Positions 52,101-59,369 of a stretch of DNA of 64,000 nucleotides are shown piece after piece (position 1 is the first letter of the stretch; each line of letters opens with the position of its first letter). The notes under the pieces are model-generated. The model saw only the letters and a program-made list of their open reading frames with translations, ran no database searches and was not told the origin of the DNA. The DNA is taken from positions 2,108,001 to 2,172,000 of the forward strand of contig NZ_CP102253.1 in the NCBI RefSeq assembly GCF_025145845.1, written 5' to 3'. This DNA is from Alistipes shahii WAL 8301. Its GTDB lineage: Bacteria > Bacteroidota > Bacteroidia > Bacteroidales > Rikenellaceae. The translations under genes and the position numbers were made by a program.

Positions 52101-52469
52101 CACGACGCACCGATTTACAAGGATATCAAAAACTACCAGCAGCATGGTTCGGTTTACGGTGTAATTGCCGCCAAGCGAGTGAAATTCCCGCCGCTCGGTG
52201 ACTGGAACGTGGAGGAAATCCGCGCCGTGGGCGATCGGATCACCGTGACGGTCAACGGAGAAGTGATTCTCGATGGCAACATCCGCGAAGCCTGTCAGGG
52301 CCATTGCGTAGGCGACCCGGGCGAGAAGGGCAACCACTATATGATCGACCATCGGAATCATCCGGGACTGTTCAACAAGAGCGGTCACCTTGGTCTGCTG
52401 GGGCATGGCGCAGGTATTCAGTTCCGCAATCTGCGGGTGTTGGACCTGAGTGCTTCAGGGCGTAAATAG
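49128..52469 (+). CDS. HEAT-repeat protein fused to two DUF1080 domains
   Basis: 1113 aa, signal peptide ending near AGAQ. Residues about 25-720 are Ala-rich helical HEAT-like repeats (for example SDAAQTDVVSWLGARHAASQ, DDELALAAVRAAGKIGGQQA, LDALIAQLGGAHAKEASAAL). About 745-900 is one DUF1080 domain (AMAQKWSLTDGILTAQANAP, NRPGNWNTLYVKVVDDRITV), and 905-1110 a second (EGFEVLFDGRSLHKWTGNTT, DFVLRFEFRFIREGVNNGIG, MEIQILDHDAPIYKDIKNYQ). The repeats may scaffold partner enzymes. Codon use changes from strongly C-ending to T-tolerant near 51480-51540, inside the gene. The gene is 24 bp after the oxidoreductase. Confidence 0.86.
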   Translation: MKKIFITILLAALMPFAAGAQDARQRTAETIVADALAQLPAQTPKAFDSLMQELAATGADGIRMMAAMLVPAAEGKNAPVEYAINGVVSYVTAAGREELAREIRAGLTDAVAASTDKPNQAFLLSQLQLCATAAEAPVFVKYAADEYLADYAVRGLISTPGTDGEILALIDASPAPDALLAYAAAEKRLAAAEPALLKWAADPKAGTPTKEAVYNALAKCGTAASIAPLAAAAKADGYAFTKTDATGAYVALLARLAAAGNSKAVAAAKALRKTGMPQNVRAAGLGIVLGTDAKKQTPELLAALKDADRAYRCAALDYANAFADEALYAALVKKLPSLSDAAQTDVVSWLGARHAASQSAAVVAAMSSPDDELALAAVRAAGKIGGQQALDALIAQLGGAHAKEASAALAAFNGKPNAAFVAALDGDPATQANALKLVAKRRITTAADKVFALLGSGDKAVRTAAYDALAGVTTAGDFDRLCDLLDKAQGDDVKALQAGLRNALAPAAPDMQYKLVAGRMAAAPQKARYYPLLAQAATDEAIGALLKADDPKAAFAALLTVKNPVMIDVLYELAGKNPDWTDAAISRYTDFATASDNTPMRKYQLYRKGLEANPSAKTQNKLLKALSRTPVFPALVLAVKYMDAPATAETAALVVKTVAAKNPGMGGQTVAAALKKALEVYVELAKADADAGYAVDEIKGLMAKLPEAGFEPLSLEPENRKAVVGNPETRKAMKPKALAKAQLEADAAMAQKWSLTDGILTAQANAPAIQFPKQYENFEMILDWKTPGEAGIAVRAIPQIRLGGVSGTGMLADDKGVADADNRPGNWNTLYVKVVDDRITVFENDVKIVENAVMTNPDMPGEPVGICGCIELIAGAAPVEFRNVYVNELPSTPVFELSAEEAAEGFEVLFDGRSLHKWTGNTTNYVPLNGTIDVTAQYGGSGNLYTKKEYSDFVLRFEFRFIREGVNNGIGIRTPMGVDAAFEGMEIQILDHDAPIYKDIKNYQQHGSVYGVIAAKRVKFPPLGDWNVEEIRAVGDRITVTVNGEVILDGNIREACQGHCVGDPGEKGNHYMIDHRNHPGLFNKSGHLGLLGHGAGIQFRNLRVLDLSASGRK

Positions 52470-52611
52470 GCTGAAAATCGTTACCCGTCCGGAGAAATCC
52501 GGACGGGCGGCGGCTTTCACCCCGTCCGCTTTTGACCGCCGTTGTCCGGAAGTGCGAATAACCGGGTTTTTGTCCCGTCCTGAAAAAGGTTTACAGAAAA
52601 GAGTAAATCTT

Positions 52612-53025
52612 ATGCAGCAAACAACGAATTCAGACTTATCACGTCATTATTTACCGCGTCAGTTGCGTCATCTGATTTTACAGGAGTATTTGAGCGGAGT
52701 CAAGACGGCTCGCCAACTCTCCGAAGAACATGGTATTCCCATGTCTACGATTCATAAGATGGGTCAGCGCTGGAAAGCGAAAAATAGTTGTAGCTTTGTG
52801 AGTACCCCTAATCCTTATCCGATCATGTCCCGCGTTACGAGTGAAGAAGCCAGTGAATTATTATCCGAGAACAAAGCCCTTCGGCGGCGCTTGGAAGAGG
52901 CTTTATTACGTCTGGAAGGCTATGAGATCATGGGAGATATCCTTCAGGAAGAATACGGTATCGACCTGCTAAAAAAATCCGCAGCCGGACAGTCCAGCGT
53001 CTCAAAGAAAGACACACAGCAATGA
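52612..53025 (+). CDS. IS3-family transposase OrfA
   Basis: 137 aa starting MQQTTNSDLS, just inside the left inverted repeat; the longer upstream frame begins outside the element and is rejected. An HTH region (RQLRHLILQEYLSGVKTARQ, LSEEHGIPMSTIHKMGQRW) binds the ends, and a leucine-zipper-like helix (about 85-115; ASELLSENKALRRRLEEALL) serves dimerisation. A run of seven A at 52971-52977 is in the right phase (A AAA AAA) for -1 frameshifting; the -1 frame is open from there into OrfB, so an OrfAB fusion transposase can be made. Confidence 0.9.
   Translation: MQQTTNSDLSRHYLPRQLRHLILQEYLSGVKTARQLSEEHGIPMSTIHKMGQRWKAKNSCSFVSTPNPYPIMSRVTSEEASELLSENKALRRRLEEALLRLEGYEIMGDILQEEYGIDLLKKSAAGQSSVSKKDTQQ
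52971..52977 (+). promoter_or_regulatory. A7 slippery sequence for -1 frameshift
   Basis: A AAA AAA in orfA phase (codons AAA AAA after CTA). The -1 reading continues IRSRTVQRLKERHTA then MSLSFLCGLF without a stop, joining OrfA to OrfB as in other IS3-family elements. Confidence 0.75.
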
Positions 53026-53912
53026 GCCTGTCGTTTCTGTGCGGGTTGTTCGGCTATACCCGTCAGGCCTATTATAAACATTTACGGCGTAATAGGGAAG
53101 GATCCTTGTCCGACACCCTTCTTTTGGAGCGGGTGGGTTACTACCGGAAACTGATGCCCAGGCTCGGCGGTCGTAAACTGTGGCATTTGCTGCAACAAGA
53201 CGGATTTCCGGTCAGCCGGGATCGGTTATTTACGCTGCTTTCGGAAAACAATCTTCTGGTCAAACGTCGGAAGAAATACAGCGTTACGACCTGCTCGCGG
53301 CACTGGATGCGTAAATATCCGAATCTGATCCGGGGTTTCGACCTCGAGCGGCCGCATCGTTTATGGGTCGGAGATATTACGTACATTTCTTTGAAAGAAG
53401 GATTTGCATATCTGGCTTTGATAACGGATGCCTATTCCAAACGGATCGTAGGCTATGATCTGAATACGACATTGGAACGGGACGGAGCGCTCCGTGCACT
53501 GAGGATGGCCATAGACCAGACTCCGCAGCAAAAACGGCAAGGGTTAATCCATCATTCGGACAGAGGATGCCAATATTGTTCGAAAGAATATGTGAAATTG
53601 CTGACCGATAATGGGATTCGCATCAGCATGACTGAAAAGGGCGATCCGTATGAGAATGCCGTTGCCGAACGGGTGAACGGTATTCTGAAGAGCGAATGGA
53701 TCGACGAGGAATGTTTTGAAAGTTTTCAGGCAGCAAAAGAACGCATCGACCAGATCGTTATCCTTTATAATTCATTCAGACCTCATGCCAGCTGCGATTG
53801 GCTTACGCCCTTGGAAGCGGAACTTAGAACCGGGAAACTCAAACATCATTGGGGCCGAAAGACGGTTGTTCGGAAGGCATATGTAAACTTATATCAGGAC
53901 AATATTTTTTGA
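53022..53912 (+). CDS. IS3-family transposase OrfB (DDE integrase core)
   Basis: 296 aa; ATGA overlap with orfA. An HTH_21-like region (RQAYYKHLRRN, PRLGGRKLWHLLQQDGFPVS) precedes the DDE core: LWVGDITYISLKEGFAYLAL (D1), ITDAYSKRIVGYDL, HHSDRGCQYCSKEYVKLLTD (D2 in HSDRG) and YENAVAERVNGILKSEWIDE (E). All three acidic residues are present, so it should be active. The C-terminus PHASCDWLTPLEAELRTGKL is typical of the family. Confidence 0.93.
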   Translation: MSLSFLCGLFGYTRQAYYKHLRRNREGSLSDTLLLERVGYYRKLMPRLGGRKLWHLLQQDGFPVSRDRLFTLLSENNLLVKRRKKYSVTTCSRHWMRKYPNLIRGFDLERPHRLWVGDITYISLKEGFAYLALITDAYSKRIVGYDLNTTLERDGALRALRMAIDQTPQQKRQGLIHHSDRGCQYCSKEYVKLLTDNGIRISMTEKGDPYENAVAERVNGILKSEWIDEECFESFQAAKERIDQIVILYNSFRPHASCDWLTPLEAELRTGKLKHHWGRKTVVRKAYVNLYQDNIF

Positions 53913-54043
53913 ACCAAAATGTTTATCTTTAATTATCAATCACTGTAAACCTTTTTCAGGACGGGACATTTGTCGAGCCCGGTTCCGTACGTTGCGGCTG
54001 TATCCGGAATATGTATGACTGTTCGAACATCTGTGAAGACCTG

Positions 54044-55297
54044 ATGAAAATTAAACCGGTCGTGTCCCGTCCTGTGAAGATCGCCGTGATCGGAGCCGGG
54101 AACCGGGCCGACAAATACCTCGAATATGCCCGTCGTTATCCCGGCCGGCTGCAACTCGTGGCCGTCGTCGAACTGAACGAGTTGCGCCGTCGTGCGATGG
54201 CCGACCGGTTCGGACTGCCGGAGGATCGCCGCTATGTGAATTACGACGATTTCTTTGCCGATCGTGTCGAGGCCGATATGGTGCTGGTTTCGACGCCGGA
54301 GAATGCCCATTTCGACCCGGCCATCAAGGCGATCGACGCCGGATACCACCTTCTGCTCGAAAAGCCGATTGCGCAGCGCCTGGACGAATGCCGTGAGATT
54401 GCGCGGCGCGCCCGGGAACGCGGAGTCCGGGTCGGAGTGTGCCATGTGCTGCGCTATCATCCTTATTTTGCCAAAATCCGGGAACTGGTCGCTTCCGGCG
54501 AGTTCGGACGGATCGTCTCCGTCAATCACATTGCATCGGTCGGATTGGACCGGGCTACACATAGCTATGTGCGTGGGATTTTCCGCCGGGTGCGCGAAGC
54601 GAATCCCATCCTGCTGGCCAAATGCTGTCACGACATCGACTTCCTGTTGTGGCTGACCCGTTCGCGTTGTTCGAAACTCTCGTCGTTCGGATCGCTGCAA
54701 TGGTTTCGGGCCGAGAATGCTCCCGCAGGAGCCGGAGAACGGTGTCTCGACTGTAAAATCGAGCCCCAATGCCCCTTTTCGGCGCGCGATCTCTATTATG
54801 TCCGCCGGGACTGGGTGGCCAGTTTCGATGTTCCCGAAGGGATGACCCTCGACGATGCTATTCTGGAAGAATTGCGTACGGGGCTTTTCGGCCGCTGTGT
54901 TTACCGTTGTGATAACGATGTGGTGGATAGGCAGTTGCTGTCGATGGAGATGGATGACGCGGTCGTCGTGAGCCTGTCGATGGAGATGTTCTCCAACGAC
55001 GATTTCCGGCGGACGCATATCTGGATGACCGGCGGCGAGATCGACGGTGACGAGCGGACGCTGCGGGTCCGGAAGTTCCGCGGCGGTTATGAGCGGACGT
55101 ACGACTTTTCGGACATTGCCGGACAGTCTTTCCATGCCGGGGCCGACCTCTATCTGATCGACGATTTTATTCAGGCGCTCTACGACCCCGACCATGTTTT
55201 CCTGACTTCGATCGAGGATTCGATCGAGAGCCACCGCATCTGTTACGAGGCCGAACGCAGCCGCCGGACGGGCGAAACGATTCGCATGGACGAATAA
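54044..55297 (+). CDS. Gfo/Idh/MocA-family oxidoreductase (cytosolic)
   Basis: 417 aa from MKIKPVVSRPVKIAVIGAGN; in-frame ATGs at 54011 and 54015-region are possible but would add a poor N-terminus. Rossmann motif VIGAGNRADKYLEYARRYPG, then DMVLVSTPENAHFDPAIKAI and EKPIAQRLDECREIARRARE. The catalytic domain holds VCHVLRYHPYFAKIRELVAS, KCCHDIDFLLWLTRSRCSKL and a Cys cluster AGERCLDCKIEPQCPF. No export signal. The IS3 element ends about 75 bp upstream, so it is now cut off from the DUF1080 operon and must rely on read-through or an IS-borne promoter (inference). Confidence 0.87.
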   Translation: MKIKPVVSRPVKIAVIGAGNRADKYLEYARRYPGRLQLVAVVELNELRRRAMADRFGLPEDRRYVNYDDFFADRVEADMVLVSTPENAHFDPAIKAIDAGYHLLLEKPIAQRLDECREIARRARERGVRVGVCHVLRYHPYFAKIRELVASGEFGRIVSVNHIASVGLDRATHSYVRGIFRRVREANPILLAKCCHDIDFLLWLTRSRCSKLSSFGSLQWFRAENAPAGAGERCLDCKIEPQCPFSARDLYYVRRDWVASFDVPEGMTLDDAILEELRTGLFGRCVYRCDNDVVDRQLLSMEMDDAVVVSLSMEMFSNDDFRRTHIWMTGGEIDGDERTLRVRKFRGGYERTYDFSDIAGQSFHAGADLYLIDDFIQALYDPDHVFLTSIEDSIESHRICYEAERSRRTGETIRMDE

Positions 55298-55343
55298 CCG
55301 TTTCCGATAACTTACATTGCATAGACCGGGCAGAGCCGGTCGT

Positions 55344-55377
55344 AGCCGGAAGATTCATTTTTCCGGCTGTTTTGTTT
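55344..55377 (+). terminator. Rho-independent terminator after Gfo/Idh gene
   Basis: AGCCGGAA (55344-55351) pairs with TTCCGGCT (55361-55368), followed by GTTTTGTTT. Confidence 0.7.
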
Positions 55378-55447
55378 CCGGAGGTGTTGTTTTGTGCGGA
55401 TCGGTTGCAGCCGGTTTTCGGAAAGATTGGTTGGAACGAAAAAGAAA

Positions 55448-55477
55448 AATCCTTGTAACAAGCCTGTTACAAGGATT
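55448..55477 (-). terminator. Terminator of tRNA-Thr
   Basis: AATCCTTGTAACA (55448-55460) and TGTTACAAGGATT (55465-55477) form a perfect 13-bp stem; on the minus strand it is followed by a T-rich run (complement of 55436-55449). It ends the tRNA transcript. Confidence 0.85.
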
Positions 55478-55536
55478 ATGCAATTGATTTTCTGTTGAAT
55501 GACACCCGCCTTCCGAAGGTTGTGTGCCGTCTTCTG

Positions 55537-55608
<72 letters not shown>

Positions 55609-55630
55609 AACATTTCTCTTTCGAGTGGTG

Positions 55631-55662
55631 CAAAAGTACACAAGAAAAATGAAAAGACCAAA
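55631..55662 (-). promoter_or_regulatory. Promoter of tRNA-Thr
   Basis: On the minus strand TTTG (55659-55662), 20 nt, TACTTTTG (55631-55638), a full Bacteroidetes consensus, 22 bp before the tRNA 5' end. Confidence 0.8.
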
Positions 55663-55665
55663 AAA

Positions 55666-55698
55666 TTGTACACTTTTCATAATTATTTTCTACCTTTA
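55666..55698 (+). promoter_or_regulatory. Candidate promoter of the SDR gene
   Basis: TTG (55666-55668), 22 nt, TACCTTTA (55691-55698) is one base off the consensus and ends 25 bp before the ATG at 55723. It faces away from the tRNA promoter. Confidence 0.5.
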
Positions 55699-55722
55699 CT
55701 ACCAATTCATAATAGAAATCAG

Positions 55723-56673
55723 ATGAAACGCATCTTAATAGTAGGCGCAGGCGGCCAGATCGGTTCCGAGCTGACAGTTTATTTGCGCAGTATTTATGGC
55801 GGCGGGAATGTCGTCGCAACCGATATGCGCGAGTGCAGGACGTTGGCCGAGGACGGTCCGTTCGAGGTGTTGAACGCCCTCGACGCGACGGCTATGGCCT
55901 CGGTCGTGGCCCGTTACCGCATCGATACGATTTTCAACCTCGTGGCCCTGCTGTCCGCCGTGGGCGAGCGCAATCCCCAGATGGCGTGGAATGTCAACAT
56001 GGGGGCGCTCAACAACTCGCTCGAAGTGGCCCGCCAGCACCATTGCGCGCTGTTCACCCCGTCGTCGATCGGCGCTTTCGGACCCTCGTCGCCCAAGGAT
56101 TCGACGCCGCAGGATACGATCATGCAGCCGACGACGATCTACGGTATCTGCAAGGTCACAGGCGAACTGCTGGGCAACTATTACCACCACAAATACGGCG
56201 TCGACACCCGTTCGGTGCGTTTTCCGGGCATTATTTCGAGCGTCACGCTGCCCGGCGGCGGCACGACGGACTATGCGGTCGAAATTTACTACGAGGCGAT
56301 CCGCAGCGGCCGGTTCACGTGTCCCGTTCCGTCGGACGTGTATATGGATATGATCTACATGCCCGATGCCCTGCGCGCCTGCGTCGAGTTGATGGAGGCC
56401 GACCCGGCGACGCTCATTCACCGCAACAGCTTCAACCTCGCGTCGATGAGTTTTACGCCCGAGATCATCTGTGCCGAGATCAAAAAGCGCCTGCCTGCAT
56501 TCACGATGGACTACAACGTCGATCCCGTGAAAAAGGAGATCGCCGAAAGCTGGCCCAACTCGCTGGACGACACCTGTGCCCGCGAGGAGTGGGGCTGGAA
56601 ACCCGAATGGGACCTTTCGCGCATGACCGACGACATGCTGGAGCATATCCGCATGAAACTGGCTGCGGAGTGA
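55723..56673 (+). CDS. NAD-dependent epimerase/dehydratase-family L-threonine 3-dehydrogenase
   Basis: 316 aa from MKRILIVGAGGQIGSELTVY, the extended-SDR nucleotide motif. Further blocks: DTIFNLVALLSAVGERNPQM, TPSSIGAFGPSSPKDSTPQD, the catalytic YGICKVTGE (Tyr-x-x-x-Lys), RFPGIISSVTLPGGGTTDYA and EIYYEAIRSGRFTCPV. This combination is that of SDR-type L-threonine dehydrogenases, which oxidise threonine to 2-amino-3-ketobutyrate. The start at 55723 is chosen by homology; upstream sequence overlaps the tRNA promoter region. Confidence 0.88.
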   Translation: MKRILIVGAGGQIGSELTVYLRSIYGGGNVVATDMRECRTLAEDGPFEVLNALDATAMASVVARYRIDTIFNLVALLSAVGERNPQMAWNVNMGALNNSLEVARQHHCALFTPSSIGAFGPSSPKDSTPQDTIMQPTTIYGICKVTGELLGNYYHHKYGVDTRSVRFPGIISSVTLPGGGTTDYAVEIYYEAIRSGRFTCPVPSDVYMDMIYMPDALRACVELMEADPATLIHRNSFNLASMSFTPEIICAEIKKRLPAFTMDYNVDPVKKEIAESWPNSLDDTCAREEWGWKPEWDLSRMTDDMLEHIRMKLAAE

Positions 56674-56848
56674 GTGATGTCGGGATAATTCCCCTCATCG
56701 CTGCCTCCGAAAACCGGGTCGGCGAGACCCTCCCGGCCTATCCTGCGGGAACGCTGCGGGTGACGGGGCCGCCGAAGTCATTACGTTTTACGCCGGGGCA
56801 GGGAATTTGCCTTTGTCCGAACCGATCGAATAACCGAAAATCGCAGCT

Positions 56849-57808
56849 ATGAAACGAATTGTCCGGAGCGTTGTTGTCCTTTTGGTGCTGTTGGCGGCAG
56901 CCATTGCCGGCGGCAGCCTTTACATGCTTTCCTATTCGCTGACGCCCGATGCGACGATGCAGGCCAAGAATGCGTCGTCGTATGAATATATGTACGGCGA
57001 ATATCCCTTCCTGCGGCCGTGGGGCGACAGCCTCGAACGTGCCGGGGCCCTGCGGGATACGGTGATCGCCGGGAGCGGAGGCGAGCGGCTGCATGCGCTC
57101 TATGCGGCGGCGCCCCGCCCGACGGACCGTACGGCGGTGATCGTTCACGGCTATACGGACAATGCCGTGCGGATGCTGATGATCGGTTACCTCTATAACC
57201 ACGACCTGGGTTACAACATCCTGCTGCCGGACCTCAGTTATCACGGCCAGAGCGAAGGCCGGGCCATCCAGATGGGATGGAAGGACCGTCTCGACGTGCT
57301 GCGGTGGATGGACGTTGCCAACGAAATCTTCGGCGGCCGTACCCGTATGGTGGTCCACGGAATTTCGATGGGCGCTGCGACGACGATGATGGTTGCGGGC
57401 GAAGCGCAGAAACCCTATGTGAAATGTTTTGTCGAGGACTGCGGTTACACGAGCGTCCGGGATCAGTTTGCCAAGGAGCTGAAAGAGCAGTTCGGGCTTC
57501 CTGCGTTTCCGTTGCTCGACGTGGCCGGGTGGATGTGCGGCCTGAAATACGGTTGGACTTTTCGCGAGGCTTCGTCGCTGGAGCAGGTGCGAAAGAGCCG
57601 GCTTCCGATGCTGTTCATCCACGGCGACGCCGACGATTACGTGCCGACGCGGATGGTCTATCCGCTTTACGGGGCCAAGCCCGGCGACAAGGAGCTGTGG
57701 GTGGTTCCGGGAGCGTCGCATGCCAATTCGTACCGCGACAACCGGGAGGAGTACACGCGCCGCGTCGGGGAGTTCGTGGGGCGGTATATCGGCGGCAGGC
57801 CGGAGTGA
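56849..57808 (+). CDS. Alpha/beta hydrolase with N-terminal membrane anchor
   Basis: 319 aa; one N-terminal hydrophobic segment (about 7-30; VVVLLVLLAAAIAGGSLYML) anchors it, with the catalytic domain probably in the periplasm. The serine-hydrolase triad is visible: nucleophile Ser in VVHGISMGAATTMMV, Asp in FIHGDADDYVPTRM and His in VVPGASHANSYRDN. TAVIVHGYTDNAVRMLMIGY supplies the oxyanion region. Substrate unknown. It stands alone between the SDR gene and the convergent aldolase gene; 56674-56848 is non-coding with no clear promoter. Confidence 0.85.
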   Translation: MKRIVRSVVVLLVLLAAAIAGGSLYMLSYSLTPDATMQAKNASSYEYMYGEYPFLRPWGDSLERAGALRDTVIAGSGGERLHALYAAAPRPTDRTAVIVHGYTDNAVRMLMIGYLYNHDLGYNILLPDLSYHGQSEGRAIQMGWKDRLDVLRWMDVANEIFGGRTRMVVHGISMGAATTMMVAGEAQKPYVKCFVEDCGYTSVRDQFAKELKEQFGLPAFPLLDVAGWMCGLKYGWTFREASSLEQVRKSRLPMLFIHGDADDYVPTRMVYPLYGAKPGDKELWVVPGASHANSYRDNREEYTRRVGEFVGRYIGGRPE

Positions 57809-57981
57809 ATTGAGCCGCCCTCGATGTGGAAGCGTGTGATTTGCAGCAGGCGCAGGCCTTCTGCCGGATTCTGGCGGAGACCGTCGGGAAACTCCCGGCC
57901 GAAGTGCGCGGGCGGCTTTACCGCCCGGCCGCCGAGAACTGCGTGAAAGGGACGGTCCTGACGGGAGCCGCTGGACGAACG

Positions 57982-58011
57982 AAAAACCGGAGGTCTGAAC
58001 CTCCGGTTTTT
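57982..58011. terminator. Bidirectional terminator between hydrolase and aldolase genes
   Basis: AAAAACCGGAGG (57982-57993) and CCTCCGGTTTTT (58000-58011) form a 12-bp stem with a 6-nt loop and work on both strands. The 57809-57981 stretch before it has coding-like composition but no convincing gene. Confidence 0.9.
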
Positions 58012-58049
58012 CGTTTGTCGGAAGGAACGCTCCTTCCGGCGGGAATCTC

Positions 58050-59051
58050 TTATTCGGCTTTGCCGTCCGAACCGAGAACCTCCTTGATCTTGTGGATGTA
58101 GAGCTTCTTCATGTTGTCGCGGGCGGGACCCAGGTACTTGCGGGGGTCGAACTCGGCGGGTTTGGTGGCGAAGACCTCGCGGATGGCGGCGGTCATGGCC
58201 AGACGCGAGTCGGAGTCGATGTTGATCTTGCAGACGGCGCTCTTGGCGGCCTGGCGAAGCTCCTCCTCGGGAATGCCCACGGCAGCCTTCAGCGCACCGC
58301 CGTACTTGTTGATCGTCTCGACTTCCTCCTGGGGAACCGACGACGAACCGTGCAGCACGATGGGGAAGCCCGGAAGCTCCTTCTCGATGGCGGCCAGTAC
58401 GTCGAAAGCCAGGGGAGGCGGAACCAGACGGCCCGTCTTGGGATCTACGGTGCACTGCTCGGGGGTGAACTTGTAGGCTCCGTGCGAGGTGCCGATCGAG
58501 ATGGCCAGCGAATCGACGCCCGTCTTGGTCACGAAGTCAACGACCTCTTCGGGCTTGGTGTAGTGGCTGACTTCGGAAGCTACCTCGTCCTCGACGCCGG
58601 CCAGCACGCCCAGTTCGCCTTCGACCGTCACGTCGTGCTGGTGAGCGTACTCCACGACCCGCTTCGTCAGGGCGACGTTCTCGTCGTAGGGGAGCGCCGA
58701 GCCGTCGATCATCACCGACGAGAATCCCATGTCCACGCAGCTCTTGCACAGTTCGAACGAATCTCCGTGGTCGAGGTGCAGTACGATCTGGGGTTTGGCC
58801 CAGCCCAGTTCCTTGGCGTACTCCACGGCTCCTTCGGCCATGTAGCGCAGCAGGGTCTGGTTGGCGTAGTTGCGCGCACCCTTCGATACCTGGAGGATGA
58901 CGGGCGACTTGGTCTCGGCGGCAGCCATGACGATAGCCTGGAGCTGCTCCATGTTGTTGAAGTTGAATGCCGGAACGGCGTAACCTCCTTTGATGGCCTT
59001 GGCGAACATCTCGCGCGTGTTCACAAGACCCAGATCTTTGTACGATACCAT
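58050..59051 (-). CDS. fba: Class II fructose-bisphosphate aldolase
   Basis: 333 aa starting MVSYKDLGLVNTREMFAKAI. Zinc-dependent aldolase signatures: YAVPAFNFNNMEQLQAIVMA, LHLDHGDSFELCKSCVDMGF (catalytic Asp and zinc His), EGELGVLAGVEDEV, IGTSHGAYKF (zinc His), IVLHGSSSVPQ (zinc His) and KINIDSDSRLA. It cleaves fructose 1,6-bisphosphate in glycolysis and runs in reverse in gluconeogenesis. The much longer minus-strand frame to 61073 is an open shadow of the fumarase gene. A minus-strand TAAATTTG at 59096-59103 is a likely -7 box. Confidence 0.96.
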   Translation of the reverse strand: MVSYKDLGLVNTREMFAKAIKGGYAVPAFNFNNMEQLQAIVMAAAETKSPVILQVSKGARNYANQTLLRYMAEGAVEYAKELGWAKPQIVLHLDHGDSFELCKSCVDMGFSSVMIDGSALPYDENVALTKRVVEYAHQHDVTVEGELGVLAGVEDEVASEVSHYTKPEEVVDFVTKTGVDSLAISIGTSHGAYKFTPEQCTVDPKTGRLVPPPLAFDVLAAIEKELPGFPIVLHGSSSVPQEEVETINKYGGALKAAVGIPEEELRQAAKSAVCKINIDSDSRLAMTAAIREVFATKPAEFDPRKYLGPARDNMKKLYIHKIKEVLGSDGKAE

Positions 59052-59095
59052 AGTATTTGAAATATTAGTGAATTTGTTGCACTCAAAAAACCGCA

Positions 59096-59103
59096 CAAAT
59101 TTA
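59096..59103 (-). promoter_or_regulatory. -7 element of the aldolase gene
   Basis: TAAATTTG on the minus strand, 44 bp before the start codon at 59051; the -33 region is weak. Confidence 0.5.
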
Positions 59104-59164
59104 CTAAAAATTCTAAATAACAGGCCTTTTTTGTGAAAAAAATAACAGACGAACCGGGAAATCG

Positions 59165-59196
59165 TTGTACAATCCGGATTGTTTTTCGTAAATTTG
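59165..59196 (+). promoter_or_regulatory. Promoter of the fumarase gene
   Basis: TTG (59165-59167), 21 nt, TAAATTTG (59189-59196). It gives a leader of about 165 nt before the ATG at 59370 and is divergent from the aldolase promoter. Confidence 0.65.
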
Positions 59197-59369
59197 CAGG
59201 GATTTTCGGATGGGCGGGACATGCGACCGCATTTTCCGGCCGCATGCGGCAAGTCCTTCCCGGGAACGGGTTTCGGGCGGGCCGGATTTGCAGGCGCGGC
59301 TGAAGGCCGCGAATGGACGGCGGTCCGCGGCGGGCAGACAGGAAGCAACATACAAACATTATAAATACT

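Larger units (their letters stand above)
52571..53968 (+). mobile_element. Intact IS3-family insertion sequence
   Basis: A 1398-bp element with perfect 26-bp terminal inverted repeats at 52571-52596 and 53943-53968 (outer bases TGTCCCGTCC, inner bases GGTTTACAG), TG at the ends as in IS3, and a 3-bp target duplication TTT (52568-52570 and 53969-53971). It encodes two overlapping genes with an A7 slippery site. It lies between the HEAT-DUF1080 gene and the second Gfo/Idh gene and splits a potential hairpin whose arms AACCGGG (52560-52566) and CCCGGTT (53978-53984) now flank it. Confidence 0.93.

Noticed and set aside
49512..52406. 964-codon minus-strand open frame
   Set aside because: Antisense shadow of the GC-rich HEAT-DUF1080 gene; no signal, domain or promoter.
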